Source: DATHXC01 sp035459965
GTDB taxonomy: Bacteria > Pseudomonadota > Gammaproteobacteria > Burkholderiales > Methylophilaceae
Direction: 5' to 3'
NCBI GenBank assembly: GCA_035459965.1
Contig: DATHXC010000011.1
Span: 62,001 to 126,000, forward strand
Length of the DNA stretch: 64,000 nt
Shown here in pieces: positions 16,541-24,811 of this stretch (position 1 is the stretch's first letter; every line of letters starts with the position of its first letter). Under the pieces are notes generated by a model that made no database searches, was not told where the DNA came from, and was given only the letters and a program-made list of their open reading frames with translations. Made by a program: the position numbers and the translations under genes.

Positions 16541-19318
16541 TTGAAATCCCCCCCGATTCCTAAAAACGAAATACAGCGTCTTCTAGCCTTAAAGCAATAC
16601 CAGATTCTGGATACACTGGCAGAAGAGTCGTTTGATGACATCACCAGTCTTGCCTCGCAAATCTGTAACACCCCCATAGCACTTATCACCCTGCTGGACG
16701 AAAGCCGCCAATGGTTTAAAAGCGCGGTTGGCATTAGTGCCACCGAAACCCCTCGTGAGATTTCTTTCTGTGGGCATACCATTCTCAACAATGAGCTTTT
16801 TGAAGTGCCTGACGCACTTGAAGACGATAGATTTTTTGATAACCCCCTGGTCACTGGTTATCCAGATATCCGTTTTTATGCAGGTATGCCGCTTATCACG
16901 CAAGAGGGATATGCACTTGGCACATTGTGTGTGATTGATAAAACCTCCCGCAAACTGACCGCTGACCAACGTGGTGCACTAAAAAAACTGGGGCGCCAGG
17001 TCGTCATGCAGATAGAGCACAGGCTTAACATGATGTCAGTCGCTGACATCGCGTCTATGCTTGAGCGTACTGGTGAAATGGCCAAAATAGGTGGCTGGGA
17101 GATCGACCTTGTGACGATGGAAAGTATCTGGACCAAGGAAGTATTTCGCATCCACGAGATCGATGGTCCGACACCACCGGCTGTCGACGGGGCGATAGCC
17201 TTTTATGCACCGGAAGCACAAATCGTAATCAGGTCGGTGGTCGACAATGCCATTAGCATGGGTCAGTCGTGGGATATTGAGCTGCCTTTCATTACCGCAA
17301 AAGGCAGGAAAATATGGGTACGGACGCAAGGCAGTGCCATTATTAAGGATGGCGTTAGCGTCCGTCTGATTGGTACCTTTCAGGACATCACAGAACGTAA
17401 AAAGGATGAGCTTGACCTTGCCTGGCTCAATCGTGCACTGCTCATGCTAAGCAAGTGCAACGAGACGCTCATCCATATGAGCAACGAGAGAAACCTGATT
17501 GTAGAAATCTGCCGCATCGCAGTCGATGTCGGCGGTTACCGCATGGCCTGGGTGGGGTATGCAGAAAATGACGAGTACAAATCGATTACGCCTAAAGCCT
17601 ACTTCGGGCACGCCAATGATTTTCTTGAGAATATCAAGTTAAGCTGGTCGGAGCAGCATGCAAAAGGCCTTGGCCCCGGTGGCAAAGCCATACGTAGCGG
17701 CAAGGCTGTGGTGGTAGAAGACATGATGCTGGACCCGAGCTACCCGGTAATAGACGAGGCTTTGCGAGAAGGCTATCGCGCATTGGTTTCCCTGCCACTT
17801 CGGCACAAAAACCATACTTTTGGCTTATTGGGTTTGTATTCTTCCAAAGTGCGTAGCTTTTCTGAAGGTGAGCTCAGCTTATTGCAGGAGCTTACAGACA
17901 ACCTGGCAGCAGGCATCATCAACATCCGCGCAGAGCACGAGCGCCAGCAATTGCATGATGCCATGTTGATGGTCGCCAACGCGGTGAGCCAGAATACCGG
18001 GCAGACATTCTTTCCTAAGCTATTGAGCAATGTCATAGAGGCGCTTGGCGCACAGGCTGGCTATATCGCCCAGTTCATCACACAAAAGCCCTGGAAAGCC
18101 AGGACCGTCGCGGTGCAGGTCGATGGTGAAGCTGTCGAGAATTTTGACTATGCAATCCCTGATGCGGTGGCGGATACCCTGTTTGCTTCTGCTGATGTGC
18201 GCATAGAAAGGCAACATGTCGCCAGGGATTATCCCAACCTCGTCATGCTGCGTTTTTATCCCTACCAGGCATTTGCCGCGCTGCGCCTGATTGACTCCAG
18301 TGGCAATCCGATCGGGCTCATGTTCGTATTATTCAAGGAACCGCTGTCAGATTACCTGCATGATGTGGTGAGTTCCATGCTCAAGATTTTTGCCACCCGT
18401 ACTTCCAATGAACTAGAGCGGCTGAAGGATGAAGCGATTATTCGTGAGCAGGCATCTCTGCTTGAAAAGACCAACGATGCTATCGTGGTAAGAGACATGG
18501 AGCACCGAATCACTTTTTGGAACAAAGGTGCACAAGCCCTGTATGGCTGGACATCAGCAGAAGCGCTCGGCCAGCCTATCAATAAACTGCTGCAACATAG
18601 CCCCGCAGTATTTCGCCGTGCCGTCAATACTGTACTCAAGTCCGGCCAATGGAATGGCGAGGTAGCAGAACGCCATAAAAATGGCGAACTACTCATCATT
18701 GAAAGCCACTGGACCTTAGTGAAGGATGAGAGGGGCCAGCCGAAATCCATCTTTGCCATAAAGACCGATATTTCGGACCGTAAACTGGCCGAAGAGCAGA
18801 TCAAGCAACTGGCATTTTATGACCCGCTCACCAAGCTGCCCAACCGCAGGCTATTGATGGACAGACTGGAAAAAGCGCTCAGCGCAACGCGCCGCAAAAA
18901 GCTGTTTGGCGCCCTGATATTCATCGACCTGGATAATTTCAAGATGCTGAATGATACCCTGGGCCACGACAAGGGTGACCTGTTGCTGCAAGAGGTCGCT
19001 ACACGGCTTAAACGCTGTGTGCGCGATTGCGATACAGTGGCAAGGCTGGGTGGCGATGAGTTTGTGATGATGGTAGAAGACCTGAACAGTGTGCAGGCGC
19101 CTGCCATTGCCCTGGCCCGTATCATCGGGCAAAAGATACTCAATGAGCTCAACCATACCTTCGATTTCGATGGCTACCAGCACCTCAGCACGCCCAGCAT
19201 AGGTATTGCCCTGTTCAATCACCATACCAAGGATGTCGATGAGCTGATCAAGCAGGCCGACACTGCCATGTATAAATCCAAAAGCGCTGGTCGCAACAGG
19301 CTGACTTTTTACCAATAA
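16541..19318 (+). CDS. Multisensor diguanylate cyclase (GAF-PAS-GAF-GAF-PAS-GGDEF)
   Basis: The 925-residue protein has an N-terminal GAF domain (about 5-165), a PAS domain (about 170-290), GAF domains (about 305-460 and more weakly 475-625), a second PAS (about 635-755) and a GGDEF domain (about 765-925). GGDEF is intact, with the RDCD inhibitory site five residues upstream, so c-di-GMP synthesis is expected. No membrane segment is seen, so it is a cytoplasmic sensor. The start is TTG at 16541, eight bases after AAAGGG. An ATG at 16534 would enter this frame only if the run of seven C at 16548-16554 lost one base. Confidence 0.9.
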   Translation: MKSPPIPKNEIQRLLALKQYQILDTLAEESFDDITSLASQICNTPIALITLLDESRQWFKSAVGISATETPREISFCGHTILNNELFEVPDALEDDRFFDNPLVTGYPDIRFYAGMPLITQEGYALGTLCVIDKTSRKLTADQRGALKKLGRQVVMQIEHRLNMMSVADIASMLERTGEMAKIGGWEIDLVTMESIWTKEVFRIHEIDGPTPPAVDGAIAFYAPEAQIVIRSVVDNAISMGQSWDIELPFITAKGRKIWVRTQGSAIIKDGVSVRLIGTFQDITERKKDELDLAWLNRALLMLSKCNETLIHMSNERNLIVEICRIAVDVGGYRMAWVGYAENDEYKSITPKAYFGHANDFLENIKLSWSEQHAKGLGPGGKAIRSGKAVVVEDMMLDPSYPVIDEALREGYRALVSLPLRHKNHTFGLLGLYSSKVRSFSEGELSLLQELTDNLAAGIINIRAEHERQQLHDAMLMVANAVSQNTGQTFFPKLLSNVIEALGAQAGYIAQFITQKPWKARTVAVQVDGEAVENFDYAIPDAVADTLFASADVRIERQHVARDYPNLVMLRFYPYQAFAALRLIDSSGNPIGLMFVLFKEPLSDYLHDVVSSMLKIFATRTSNELERLKDEAIIREQASLLEKTNDAIVVRDMEHRITFWNKGAQALYGWTSAEALGQPINKLLQHSPAVFRRAVNTVLKSGQWNGEVAERHKNGELLIIESHWTLVKDERGQPKSIFAIKTDISDRKLAEEQIKQLAFYDPLTKLPNRRLLMDRLEKALSATRRKKLFGALIFIDLDNFKMLNDTLGHDKGDLLLQEVATRLKRCVRDCDTVARLGGDEFVMMVEDLNSVQAPAIALARIIGQKILNELNHTFDFDGYQHLSTPSIGIALFNHHTKDVDELIKQADTAMYKSKSAGRNRLTFYQ

Positions 19319-19485
19319 GTAGTCTGTCGATTTAGTCTATGGGACAGCTCCTACATATAAATAGGACAGTGCCTATACCTCGCCCCACCCATCAAGCCTA
19401 ACATTTTCTCTCAACAGGTATTCGTCAGTTAAATGCCTGAAAATCATTACACCTATAAAACTATAGATACATTTGGAGAGAGAAC

Positions 19486-19779
19486 ATGCGTAAATTAATG
19501 GTCGTTGTTTCAACCTGTGCACTGATGAGTACAGCCTTTTTGGCCTATGGCGCTGAAGCGCAAAAAATGGATGAATCCACCAATGCCAACACCAATGTCG
19601 ATGTCAAAACCCAAAACCTGCAACAAAAACCAAACAGTCACGAGGCAGAAGGCAGTAGCGTTAAGACTCAATCTAAAACCCACCATGACCATAAGTCCAA
19701 TGTTGACCAGGCCAATGATGAAATGAACGGCACAAAGGGAAGCTCAGACGTTGAGAAGATGCGCCAGAAACCTAACTAA
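19486..19779 (+). CDS. Small secreted hydrophilic protein
   Basis: This 97-residue protein has a clear signal peptide (MRKLMVVVSTCALMSTAFLAYGAEA, cleaved near AEA) and a mature part that is almost free of hydrophobic residues and rich in Asn, Asp, Lys, Ser and His, so it is probably disordered. QKPN occurs twice, in the middle and at the C terminus. The ribosome site GGAGAGAG is strong, which supports a real gene. The family is not recognised. Hairpin copy E begins 19 bases after the stop. Confidence 0.65.
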   Translation: MRKLMVVVSTCALMSTAFLAYGAEAQKMDESTNANTNVDVKTQNLQQKPNSHEAEGSSVKTQSKTHHDHKSNVDQANDEMNGTKGSSDVEKMRQKPN

Positions 19780-19797
19780 ATTAGCTATTTGTATTAA

Positions 19798-19846
19798 AAG
19801 CACTGCCCTGCGAGGCGCTCTGGTGTTGCCTCGCAGGGCAGTGCTT
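19798..19846. repeat. Hairpin repeat copy E, perfect 19-bp arms (likely bidirectional terminator)
   Basis: AAGCACTGCCCTGCGAGGC (19798-19816) and its exact complement (19828-19846) flank the loop GCTCTGGTGTT. It lies between convergent genes, as copy D does. Compared with D, one stem pair is changed on both sides (G-C to C-G), so the hairpin is conserved while sequence drifts. Confidence 0.85.
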
Positions 19847-19849
19847 CTT

Positions 19850-20341
19850 CTAGCCGTTATTTGCTTGGCCGAATTGTGATGCTAGAGTATCTCCCGAGTC
19901 GGGAGCAGCAAAAGCATCTCGAAATGTAAAGGCATGAGCGCTTGGCCCATGCGCTTTAAGGTGCGCCAAGCGCTCAGACGCTTCTAATGCATTAGGGCGG
20001 TGATTCCGCGGAACCCACCACAGGACGGGGTAAGCATCAGACATACGCGCAAACCACTCACGCCGACGGCGCAATATCTCAACGTGCGCAGAATGGAAAG
20101 CAAAGGCCTGCAGCGCCTCAACACTCTCCCATACCGACATATTCACAATCACATTATCGCCAAACGGGCGGATAGCCGTAGCATCTCCCGCCTCATCCAT
20201 CAGTCGCCAGACAAACCCCGGTGATTGTTCTGCGAGACTATTGATACGATCAAGATTAGCAACAAAGTCCGCCAGCCGAGGGGATTCAAGTGGCTCAAGC
20301 AAAGTGGCGATGTTCAACTGGGCTAATTGGTAGTGCGACAT
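19850..20341 (-). CDS. DUF3291 family protein
   Basis: This 163-residue protein matches the DUF3291 family, whose fold resembles antibiotic-biosynthesis-type monooxygenases. Recognisable parts are YQLAQLNIATLLEPLESP at the N terminus, PGFVWRL in the first third, VNMSVWESVEALQAF in the middle and HVEILRRRREWF followed by LWWVPRNHRP. The conserved Trp/His pattern fits a small-ligand pocket, but no activity is known. It converges with the small secreted protein across hairpin copy E, and a nested inverted-repeat element lies immediately upstream. Confidence 0.8.
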   Translation of the reverse strand: MSHYQLAQLNIATLLEPLESPRLADFVANLDRINSLAEQSPGFVWRLMDEAGDATAIRPFGDNVIVNMSVWESVEALQAFAFHSAHVEILRRRREWFARMSDAYPVLWWVPRNHRPNALEASERLAHLKAHGPSAHAFTFRDAFAAPDSGDTLASQFGQANNG

Positions 20342-20343
20342 TC

Positions 20344-20429
20344 AAGCTCCGTAGTTCGTAGGTTTTACCAGCATCGAGATCAGCTCTCGAACGATGTGCT
20401 GCGTTCCTTAGCGCATCCTACGCGAGCTT
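20344..20429. repeat. Nested inverted-repeat element (GTAGGATGCG-type palindrome)
   Basis: AAGCTC (20344-20349) pairs with GAGCTT (20424-20429), and CGTAGG (20357-20362) pairs with CCTACG (20417-20422). On the minus strand the core reads CGTAGGATGCGCTAAGGAAC, the style of small intergenic palindromes repeated in many proteobacteria. It sits between divergent genes. Confidence 0.55.
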
Positions 20430-20521
20430 TAGATGGAGTTGTGACGTCGGAACGGAAAGTTTAAGATAGCCAATCGATGCAGCATTTACTTAAATAATTA
20501 GCCAGGAAGGAAAGGGAAGCG

Positions 20522-21211
20522 ATGGACTTTCTCGATATTGCGGTCATCCAGTTCGTTAACAGTTTTGCCCGCAAATCCGTCATGTTCGACCGGATTGTCC
20601 TTGAAATACTTCAGCTAAACAGCCTTAAAATGATGCCGCTGGTCGTCCTGATGGTTTGGCTGTGGTTTTCCAGCGAACAGCATACAACCCGTAAAGCCGT
20701 GTTTTCAGGGTTCTTTGGCGGATTCATCGCATTGGTCATGACACGCATCGTACAAAATCTGGGTTTCCATAGACCACGTCCTGCATTGAGCGGAAATTTT
20801 GATTTTGTGATGCCGGCAGGCGGCTATACCAGCGACTGGAGTTCATTCCCCAGTGATACAGCCGGACTTGCATTCGCAATGGCGCTAGGGATATGGCTGG
20901 CATCGAGGAAGATAGGTATTGCGGCATTTTTTTGGGCCACCATCATAATTTCATTTCCCAGGCTGTATGGGGGCTTTCATTATTTAAGCGACCTGATGGC
21001 GGGGGCGATTATAGGGATGGCCTGTACCTATCTGTTCTGGCGGCTCCGGAGAGTTTCCGACCCATTATTCAATACAGCACTCAACTTTCAAAAAAACCAC
21101 AAACCATGGTTTTATGCGCTTGCATTTATCATGGCATTTCAGACAAGCACTTATTTTGGCGATGTCAGAAAAGCCGGCGAAAAGATCTTACATTCCATCG
21201 GTGCGAAATAA
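20522..21211 (+). CDS. PAP2 superfamily membrane protein with altered active-site motif
   Basis: This 229-residue protein has about five to six membrane segments and the three phosphatase motifs in order: RPRP near residue 84, SSFPSDTAG near 107-115, and FPRLYGGFHYLSD near 145-157 with R147, H153 and D157. In active PAP2 enzymes the second motif reads PSGH or PSDH; here the His position is Thr (T113). It may still be active, or belong to a subgroup with another acid. The typical role is dephosphorylation of lipid phosphates such as undecaprenyl pyrophosphate. It starts at ATG 20522 after GGAAAGGGAAGC. Confidence 0.8.
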   Translation: MDFLDIAVIQFVNSFARKSVMFDRIVLEILQLNSLKMMPLVVLMVWLWFSSEQHTTRKAVFSGFFGGFIALVMTRIVQNLGFHRPRPALSGNFDFVMPAGGYTSDWSSFPSDTAGLAFAMALGIWLASRKIGIAAFFWATIIISFPRLYGGFHYLSDLMAGAIIGMACTYLFWRLRRVSDPLFNTALNFQKNHKPWFYALAFIMAFQTSTYFGDVRKAGEKILHSIGAK

Positions 21212-21914
21212 GCATTTTTTAAGTTTTTCCAGTAGCATCAGGAAAACTAGAGCTTCTGGTATCCAGAAAAAATAGTTGGATATCTCAATAAAAGCGTTCA
21301 TTGCTGCCACCCATTCAAAAAAACAAATTTAAATGGTACTAACCAATTATTACGTTAATGTGATGAAGGAATTATAAAGTTGTGCATGGAGTCTGCCTCC
21401 ATCAACGTTTGGGGCTATATATCAGTAAAGGAATTATGAATGCCCATGACGCAGACGTGGAGTATCACTATTATGCTGAAAGCTAGGATGTAATGTTCAC
21501 GCTTATATTCTCTGACCTGAGTTATTCCGGCTGTCATTAAAACAACGTGGGTACAAATATTTAGGGGCTGTAGTAGATAAGCCCTGACGTAATTCCTACA
21601 AATCCGCCCACATAAGGCGGTTTTTAAGAAAAGAAACGCTTGCGCTAAGAAGAAATGCAATAAGCAAGTTTACTGAAAAAGCACCCATTGAAGCCTTTGG
21701 GTAACAGTTGATATAGAGACCAACCGAACTCTTTATAATATTGGTGTTATGCAAATAAACATAGTTTTATGATTGTTTTTAATCACTTGAATCATTATGC
21801 GTTGCCATATAAATTAATGCAGAAAGCGCCAGTAAAATCTGCATTAAAAAATTCCTTATCATCACACTGGCAAAATCCAGAAATTAAGGTAATATGGCGG
21901 CCTTCGTAAGCACC
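21212..21914. other. 703-base intergenic region before the tRNA pair
   Basis: No gene is supported. An imperfect AGTTTTTCC...GGAAAACT hairpin follows the PAP2-like gene near 21220-21250, and an AGGGGCT...AGCCCT hairpin lies near 21563-21586. The rest is AT-rich. A tRNA promoter is at the right end. A frame of 81 codons on the minus strand (21415-21660) lacks a convincing start site. Confidence 0.5.
21867..21895 (+). promoter_or_regulatory. Putative promoter of the tRNA operon
   Basis: CTGGCA (21867-21872) and TAATAT (21890-21895) are 17 bases apart. A GC-rich stretch (GGCGGCC) follows the -10 box, as is usual for stringently controlled stable-RNA promoters. Transcription would start around 21902, about 13 bases ahead of tRNA-Val. 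Confidence 0.55.
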
Positions 21915-21990
21915 GGGTGCTTAGCTCAGTTGGTAGAGCGTCGCCCTTACAAGGCGAATGTCGGCGGTTCGACCCCGTCAGCACCCACCA
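21915..21990 (+). tRNA. tRNA-Val (anticodon TAC)
   Basis: 76 bases including encoded CCA. The acceptor pairs GGGTGCT with AGCACCC, the D arm reads TAGCTCAGTTGGTAGAGC, the anticodon loop is CTTACAA with anticodon TAC, and the T arm is GCGGTTCGACCCCGT. Confidence 0.97.
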
Positions 21991-22021
21991 GTTTTTCGAA
22001 GCGCTGTTGATTTGACAGCAT

Positions 22022-22098
22022 GGAGTGGTAGTTCAGTTGGTTAGAATACCGGCCTGTCACGCCGGGGGTCGCGGGTTCGAGTCCCGTCCACTCCGCCA
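22022..22098 (+). tRNA. tRNA-Asp (anticodon GTC)
   Basis: 77 bases including encoded CCA. The acceptor pairs GGAGTGG with CCACTCC, the anticodon loop CTGTCAC carries GTC, and the T arm is GCGGGTTCGAGTCCCGT. It is 31 bases after tRNA-Val and probably cotranscribed. Confidence 0.97.
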
Positions 22099-22103
22099 AT
22101 ACA

Positions 22104-22139
22104 AAAAGCCCTGCTTGACTTAAGTCAAGCAGGGCTTTT
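22104..22139. terminator. Strong bidirectional terminator after the tRNA pair
   Basis: An 18-base perfect palindrome arm (AAAAGCCCTGCTTGACTT and its complement) with A and T tracts at the ends. It ends the tRNA transcript and, on the other strand, the efflux operon. Confidence 0.93.
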
Positions 22140-22163
22140 CAATTTCAATACTTCTAAAGTGCC

Positions 22164-23594
22164 TTAGCCGGGTTGTGCCCAACCGCCACCTAGCGCACGG
22201 ATCAGCTGCACGCTGGCGCGTAACTGGCGTGTGTTCAAGTCCAATAAGTCGCGTTGCGTTTGCAGTGCCAGTGCCTGTGAAGTAGCTACTTCCAGGTAGC
22301 TGGCCGCGCCGGCTTTGTAGCGGCTCATGGCGAAATCCAGCGATTGCTGTGCGGCGGCAGATGCCGACTCTTGTGACTCAGCCGCAGCGCGATAGTGATT
22401 GAGCAAGGCTAGGTTGTCTTCCACCTGCTGGAATGCGCCGATCACCACGCTACGGTAGCGTGCGCCGGATTCATCCAGTGCAGCCTCGGCCTGGCGTACC
22501 TGTGCTTTGCGTTTGCCTGCATCGAACAGGTTCATGAGCAGCGACGGGCCTATCGACCAAAAAGTATTAGGCGCAGCTATCCAGTTGCCCGCAGTATCGC
22601 TCTGGAAGCCGATAATGCCGCTAAGTGTAAGGCTGGGGAAGAACGCAGCGCGTGCTACGCCTATGCTGGCATTGTCCGCCGCTACACGGCGTTGCGCGGC
22701 GGCGATATCCGGCCTGCGTTGCAACAGGCTGGAAGGTACGCCCAGCGGTACTTCCGGCACAGGCATCTCTGCCGCAGTTGGCGCAATGCTGAATTGCGAA
22801 ACCGAAGTGCCGACCAGCGCAGCAATGGCGTGCTCGGTAATTGCACGCTGCGCCAAGGCCTGCTCAACTTGCGATTGTGCGGTGTCATGCTGGGTCTGTG
22901 CACGTGCTACATCCAGCTTGGGCGCAATACCGCCGTCATAGCGCGCTCTGGTGAGGTCCAGGCTTTTCTTGTTGGCGGTGACAGTATCTCTCAGCAGCGC
23001 GATCTGTTTATCCAGCCCACGTAGTACCACGTAGTTTTCCGCCAGTTGTGCCTGCAAGCTCAGGCGGGCTGATTCCAGGTCGGCCCGCGCTGCTTCTGCA
23101 CTGGCTTTGCCTGCAGCGACCTGGTTGCTGACGCGCTTCCATAGATCAATCTCATAATCCGCCTGAACGCCTATGGAGTAAGAACTGTATTCGCTATCGC
23201 TATTGGCACTACGCAATGGGCGTCGGTCTGACTGCCGGTTGCGCTGGGCATTGCCGGTGCCTGTCAGGGTTGGGAAGAGGCCAGAACGTAACTGGTCGCT
23301 ATAGGCCTGAGCCTGCTTGTAGTTTGCAACAGCCGCTGCCAGGTCGGGATTGTTGGTAATCAACTGCTCTTGCAGTTGATCCAGCTGCGGGTCACCAAAC
23401 AGCTTCCACCAGGGCCCGCGCGATAGCTCATCGGCAGGGCGCGCTGGCATCCACGGTGCGGTTTCCTTATAGTTCTCGGCCACTGGTACTTCTGGTGATT
23501 TCAGTTCTGGCGCAAGCGAGCAGGCACTAAGAATGAGCGCTGATGTCAATGTCAGTGCGAGCGTCGATATTACTTTGGTGTTCAACCGTTTCAT
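22164..23594 (-). CDS. NodT family outer membrane efflux lipoprotein
   Basis: This 476-residue TolC-like channel subunit has a lipoprotein signal peptide with the lipobox LSAC (about residues 22-25) and the two outer-membrane-factor repeats, recognisable from GPWWKLFGDPQLDQL near residue 60 and VPSSLLQRRPDIAAAQRRV near residue 285. It is the last gene of a three-gene RND operon and overlaps the adaptor gene by four bases. It would form the outer membrane exit duct. Confidence 0.92.
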   Translation of the reverse strand: MKRLNTKVISTLALTLTSALILSACSLAPELKSPEVPVAENYKETAPWMPARPADELSRGPWWKLFGDPQLDQLQEQLITNNPDLAAAVANYKQAQAYSDQLRSGLFPTLTGTGNAQRNRQSDRRPLRSANSDSEYSSYSIGVQADYEIDLWKRVSNQVAAGKASAEAARADLESARLSLQAQLAENYVVLRGLDKQIALLRDTVTANKKSLDLTRARYDGGIAPKLDVARAQTQHDTAQSQVEQALAQRAITEHAIAALVGTSVSQFSIAPTAAEMPVPEVPLGVPSSLLQRRPDIAAAQRRVAADNASIGVARAAFFPSLTLSGIIGFQSDTAGNWIAAPNTFWSIGPSLLMNLFDAGKRKAQVRQAEAALDESGARYRSVVIGAFQQVEDNLALLNHYRAAAESQESASAAAQQSLDFAMSRYKAGAASYLEVATSQALALQTQRDLLDLNTRQLRASVQLIRALGGGWAQPG

Positions 23595-24811
23595 TTCTTA
23601 TCACTCTTGGCGGTTGCTTTAGCATCCTCTTGCTTGCTGCTATTGTCGGCAACGTGCACAACATCGCCATCAGCGATGCCATCTGGCGGGTTCTCTATCA
23701 CGCGGTCATCCGCATCCAGCCCTGAATTCAGCTGTATGGTCTTGCCAAGGTCGTGCGCGATGGTAATGGTTTTCACGGTCACTTTATTGTCTGTACCCAC
23801 AGTTGCTACGCGCAAGCCGGACTGGTCGAAAATCAACGCGCTGGAAGGCACGCTCAGCAAAGCCTTGTTGCCCGGTAAATCAAAGCTGACATTGGCAAAG
23901 CCGCCGGGCAGCAATTCGCCAGCCGCATTATCGACTGCCAGTTGTACCAGGATAGTGCCGGAGGCTACATCGATAGAGCCGGAGGTTGATTCCACTGTGG
24001 CGGTGTATGCCTTGCCCGGATGTTCCGGGACTGTGATGTTGGCTTTAGTACCTGCATTAGAGCCGTTGCGGGGCTTGATGCTGGTGACGTAGTTTTGTGG
24101 CACATTCACGTACAGGCGCAATTTGCGTGTATCAGAAACCTCAAACAATGCTGGTCCACTGCCGCCACCTGCATTAATCAGGGCGCCGGTATCTGTATTC
24201 CGGGCTGTCAGCGTACCGTTGAAAGGGGCCACGATGCGGGTAAAGCCTTTAAGGGCGATGATGCGGTCTACGTTGGCCTGCGCCGCCTTTACCATGGCCT
24301 GCTTGGTAGCGTAGTCACCAGTCTTGTCGTCCACTTCCTGCCTGGAAACCGAGTCGGTCACCAGCATATCCTGCCAGCGTTTGGCGGTGGTCGCAGCGAG
24401 CCCAACATTCGCCTGTGCACTGGCCAGATCGGCACGCGCCTGCAGTAATTGCTGGTCGAGATCTGGCGTTTCAATTTCACCCAGCAACTGGCCTGCTTTA
24501 ACAGGCGCGCCTATGTCCACTTTCCAGCTTTTGAGGTAACCGCTGACACGCGCATAGATAGGCGCACGCGCATAAGCCTCAAAGCGGCCTGGCAACTCCA
24601 AGCTGGAGCCATCGCCAGCACCACCGGGTGGATTGACGCTGACGGTAGGTATGGCCTGCTTGTCTGTCCATTCCTTGAGGTTTTTGTTGTTATTGGCACG
24701 TGTCGTCACCCCGGTGACCACGATGGCGACTGCCACGATCACGGCGACAATGCCGCTGATGCGCAAGGTGCGATTGTTGGCTTGAGGGCGGCCGGAATGA
24801 TTAGACGGCAT
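23591..24811 (-). CDS. RND efflux periplasmic adaptor (membrane fusion protein)
   Basis: I chose the ATG at 24811 (MPSNHSGRP), because the upstream extension to 24922 lies wholly within the coding end of the permease gene. The product has about 406 residues: an N-terminal membrane anchor (about 18-38), a lipoyl/barrel-sandwich part with VSGYLKSWKVDIGAPVKAGQ, a coiled-coil hairpin, and a beta-barrel with PFNGTLTARNTDTGALI. It links the permease to the NodT-type channel. It overlaps the permease gene by 11 bases and the channel gene by four. Confidence 0.92.
   Translation of the reverse strand: MPSNHSGRPQANNRTLRISGIVAVIVAVAIVVTGVTTRANNNKNLKEWTDKQAIPTVSVNPPGGAGDGSSLELPGRFEAYARAPIYARVSGYLKSWKVDIGAPVKAGQLLGEIETPDLDQQLLQARADLASAQANVGLAATTAKRWQDMLVTDSVSRQEVDDKTGDYATKQAMVKAAQANVDRIIALKGFTRIVAPFNGTLTARNTDTGALINAGGGSGPALFEVSDTRKLRLYVNVPQNYVTSIKPRNGSNAGTKANITVPEHPGKAYTATVESTSGSIDVASGTILVQLAVDNAAGELLPGGFANVSFDLPGNKALLSVPSSALIFDQSGLRVATVGTDNKVTVKTITIAHDLGKTIQLNSGLDADDRVIENPPDGIADGDVVHVADNSSKQEDAKATAKSDKK

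Noticed and set aside
21415..21660. 81-codon minus-strand frame ahead of the tRNA pair
   Set aside because: Lies in AT-rich non-coding sequence without a good start signal.
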